Positions 63,662-64,000 of a stretch of 64,000 nucleotides of DNA are shown one piece after another. Numbering within the stretch: position 1 is the first letter of the stretch; each line of letters starts with the position of its first letter. Location of the stretch: positions 232 to 64,231 of the forward strand of contig NZ_AUHH01000017.1 of the NCBI RefSeq assembly GCF_000423085.1. Reading direction: 5' to 3'. The notes beneath the pieces were generated by a model that saw only the letters and a list, made by a program, of their open reading frames with translations, ran no database searches and was not told the origin of the DNA. The stretch comes from Granulicoccus phenolivorans DSM 17626 = NBRC 107789 = JCM 15570 (GTDB taxonomy: Bacteria; Actinomycetota; Actinomycetes; Propionibacteriales; Propionibacteriaceae). Made by a program: the position numbers and the translations under genes.

Positions 63662-64000
63662 ATGGACACCGAACCGGGGCTGGCCGAGGCAGCCGATCTG
63701 TTCAAGGTCCTCGGCAATGTGTCGAGGCTGGGGCTGCTGCGCCTGATCGAGCAGCAGCCGCGTACGGTCGGCGCGCTCACCGAGGCCTCCGGGCTGTCCC
63801 AGCCACTGGTCTCGCAGCACCTGCGGACACTGCGGCAGTCGGGCCTGGTCACTTCGAGCCGGAACGGCAAGGAGATCAGGTACGCACTGACCGACGTGCA
63901 CGTCAGCCACGTGATCGCCGATGCGATCACGCACGTCCAGGAGACTCTCGCGGATTCCGCGGAGAAGGAATCGACCACCATCAACAAGGAGACAGCATGA
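63662..64000 (+). CDS. ArsR-family (metal-sensing type) transcriptional regulator
   Basis: 112 aa winged helix: LFKVLGNVSRLGLLRLIEQQPRTVGAL, recognition helix LSQPLVSQHLRTLRQSGLV, wing SSRNGKEIRYAL. The C-terminal helix carries His residues (VHVSHVIADAITHVQE) as in the alpha-5 metal site of the CzrA/SmtB type, suggesting zinc or a related metal. No Cys is present. The stop TGA overlaps an ATG at 63997, so a co-transcribed gene begins at the right edge. Confidence 0.88.
   Translation: MDTEPGLAEAADLFKVLGNVSRLGLLRLIEQQPRTVGALTEASGLSQPLVSQHLRTLRQSGLVTSSRNGKEIRYALTDVHVSHVIADAITHVQETLADSAEKESTTINKETA

Overview
The window is 64 kb of very GC-rich DNA from an actinobacterium. Support comes from a Pup-proteasome locus (arc, dop, pup, prcB, prcA), an mIHF-type nucleoid protein, SecA2, a motif-poor PriA, an omega subunit of actinobacterial type and many apparently leaderless genes. 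A member of the Propionibacteriales would fit, but that placement is inference; no rRNA or tRNA gene is present to test it.

Layout. 1-665: a 146-bp tandem repeat array downstream of secA2 (minus strand, to 2987). 3194-20617: a long plus-strand housekeeping run: a PyrR-type RNA hairpin, carA-carB-pyrD-pyrF, mihF, gmk, rpoZ, coaBC, metK, priA, fmt, rsmB and rpe. It is interrupted at 18057-19872 by a GlxA-like regulator, an isochorismatase-like hydrolase and a palindromic element. 20628-25148: a PAC2 protein and metH, divergent. 25162-33919: HAD phosphatase, orphan substrate-binding lipoprotein, trmI, then the proteasome genes with a DUF3054-like membrane gene set antisense between arc and dop. 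33912-41382: tyrA, cmk, plsC and der, split by a 3.4-kb accessory patch (extradiol dioxygenase, two alpha/beta hydrolases, PadR). 41457-43356: small accessory genes. 43563-48774: a four-gene 2-oxoacid dehydrogenase operon closed by a strong terminator. 48896-64000: an accessory region with two NarL-type two-component systems, flavoproteins, ald, HxlR/NmrA, SulP, and an ArsR gene at the right edge.

How the genes work together. The first half covers UMP synthesis, CoA and SAM synthesis, translation initiation and rRNA/tRNA modification. The middle holds the Pup-proteasome system except its ligase pafA, which is not in this window. The 2-oxoacid dehydrogenase genes encode a complete E1-alpha/E1-beta/E3/E2 complex.

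Most notable observations: (1) three promoters at 60042-63130, for a monooxygenase, a histidine kinase/response regulator pair and a membrane protein, each carry a GTCGCC...GAC dyad ending exactly 22 nt before the -10 box, which predicts a small autoregulated regulon; (2) three copies of a ~93-bp terminal-inverted-repeat element, each within about 20 nt of a stop codon, two of them flanking a LuxR-type gene remnant; (3) four tandem 16-bp TATAGTCG units before pup; (4) a PyrR-type loop overlapping the carA ribosome binding site; (5) at least fourteen genes with a TANNNT box 6-8 nt before the start codon, indicating widespread leaderless transcription.
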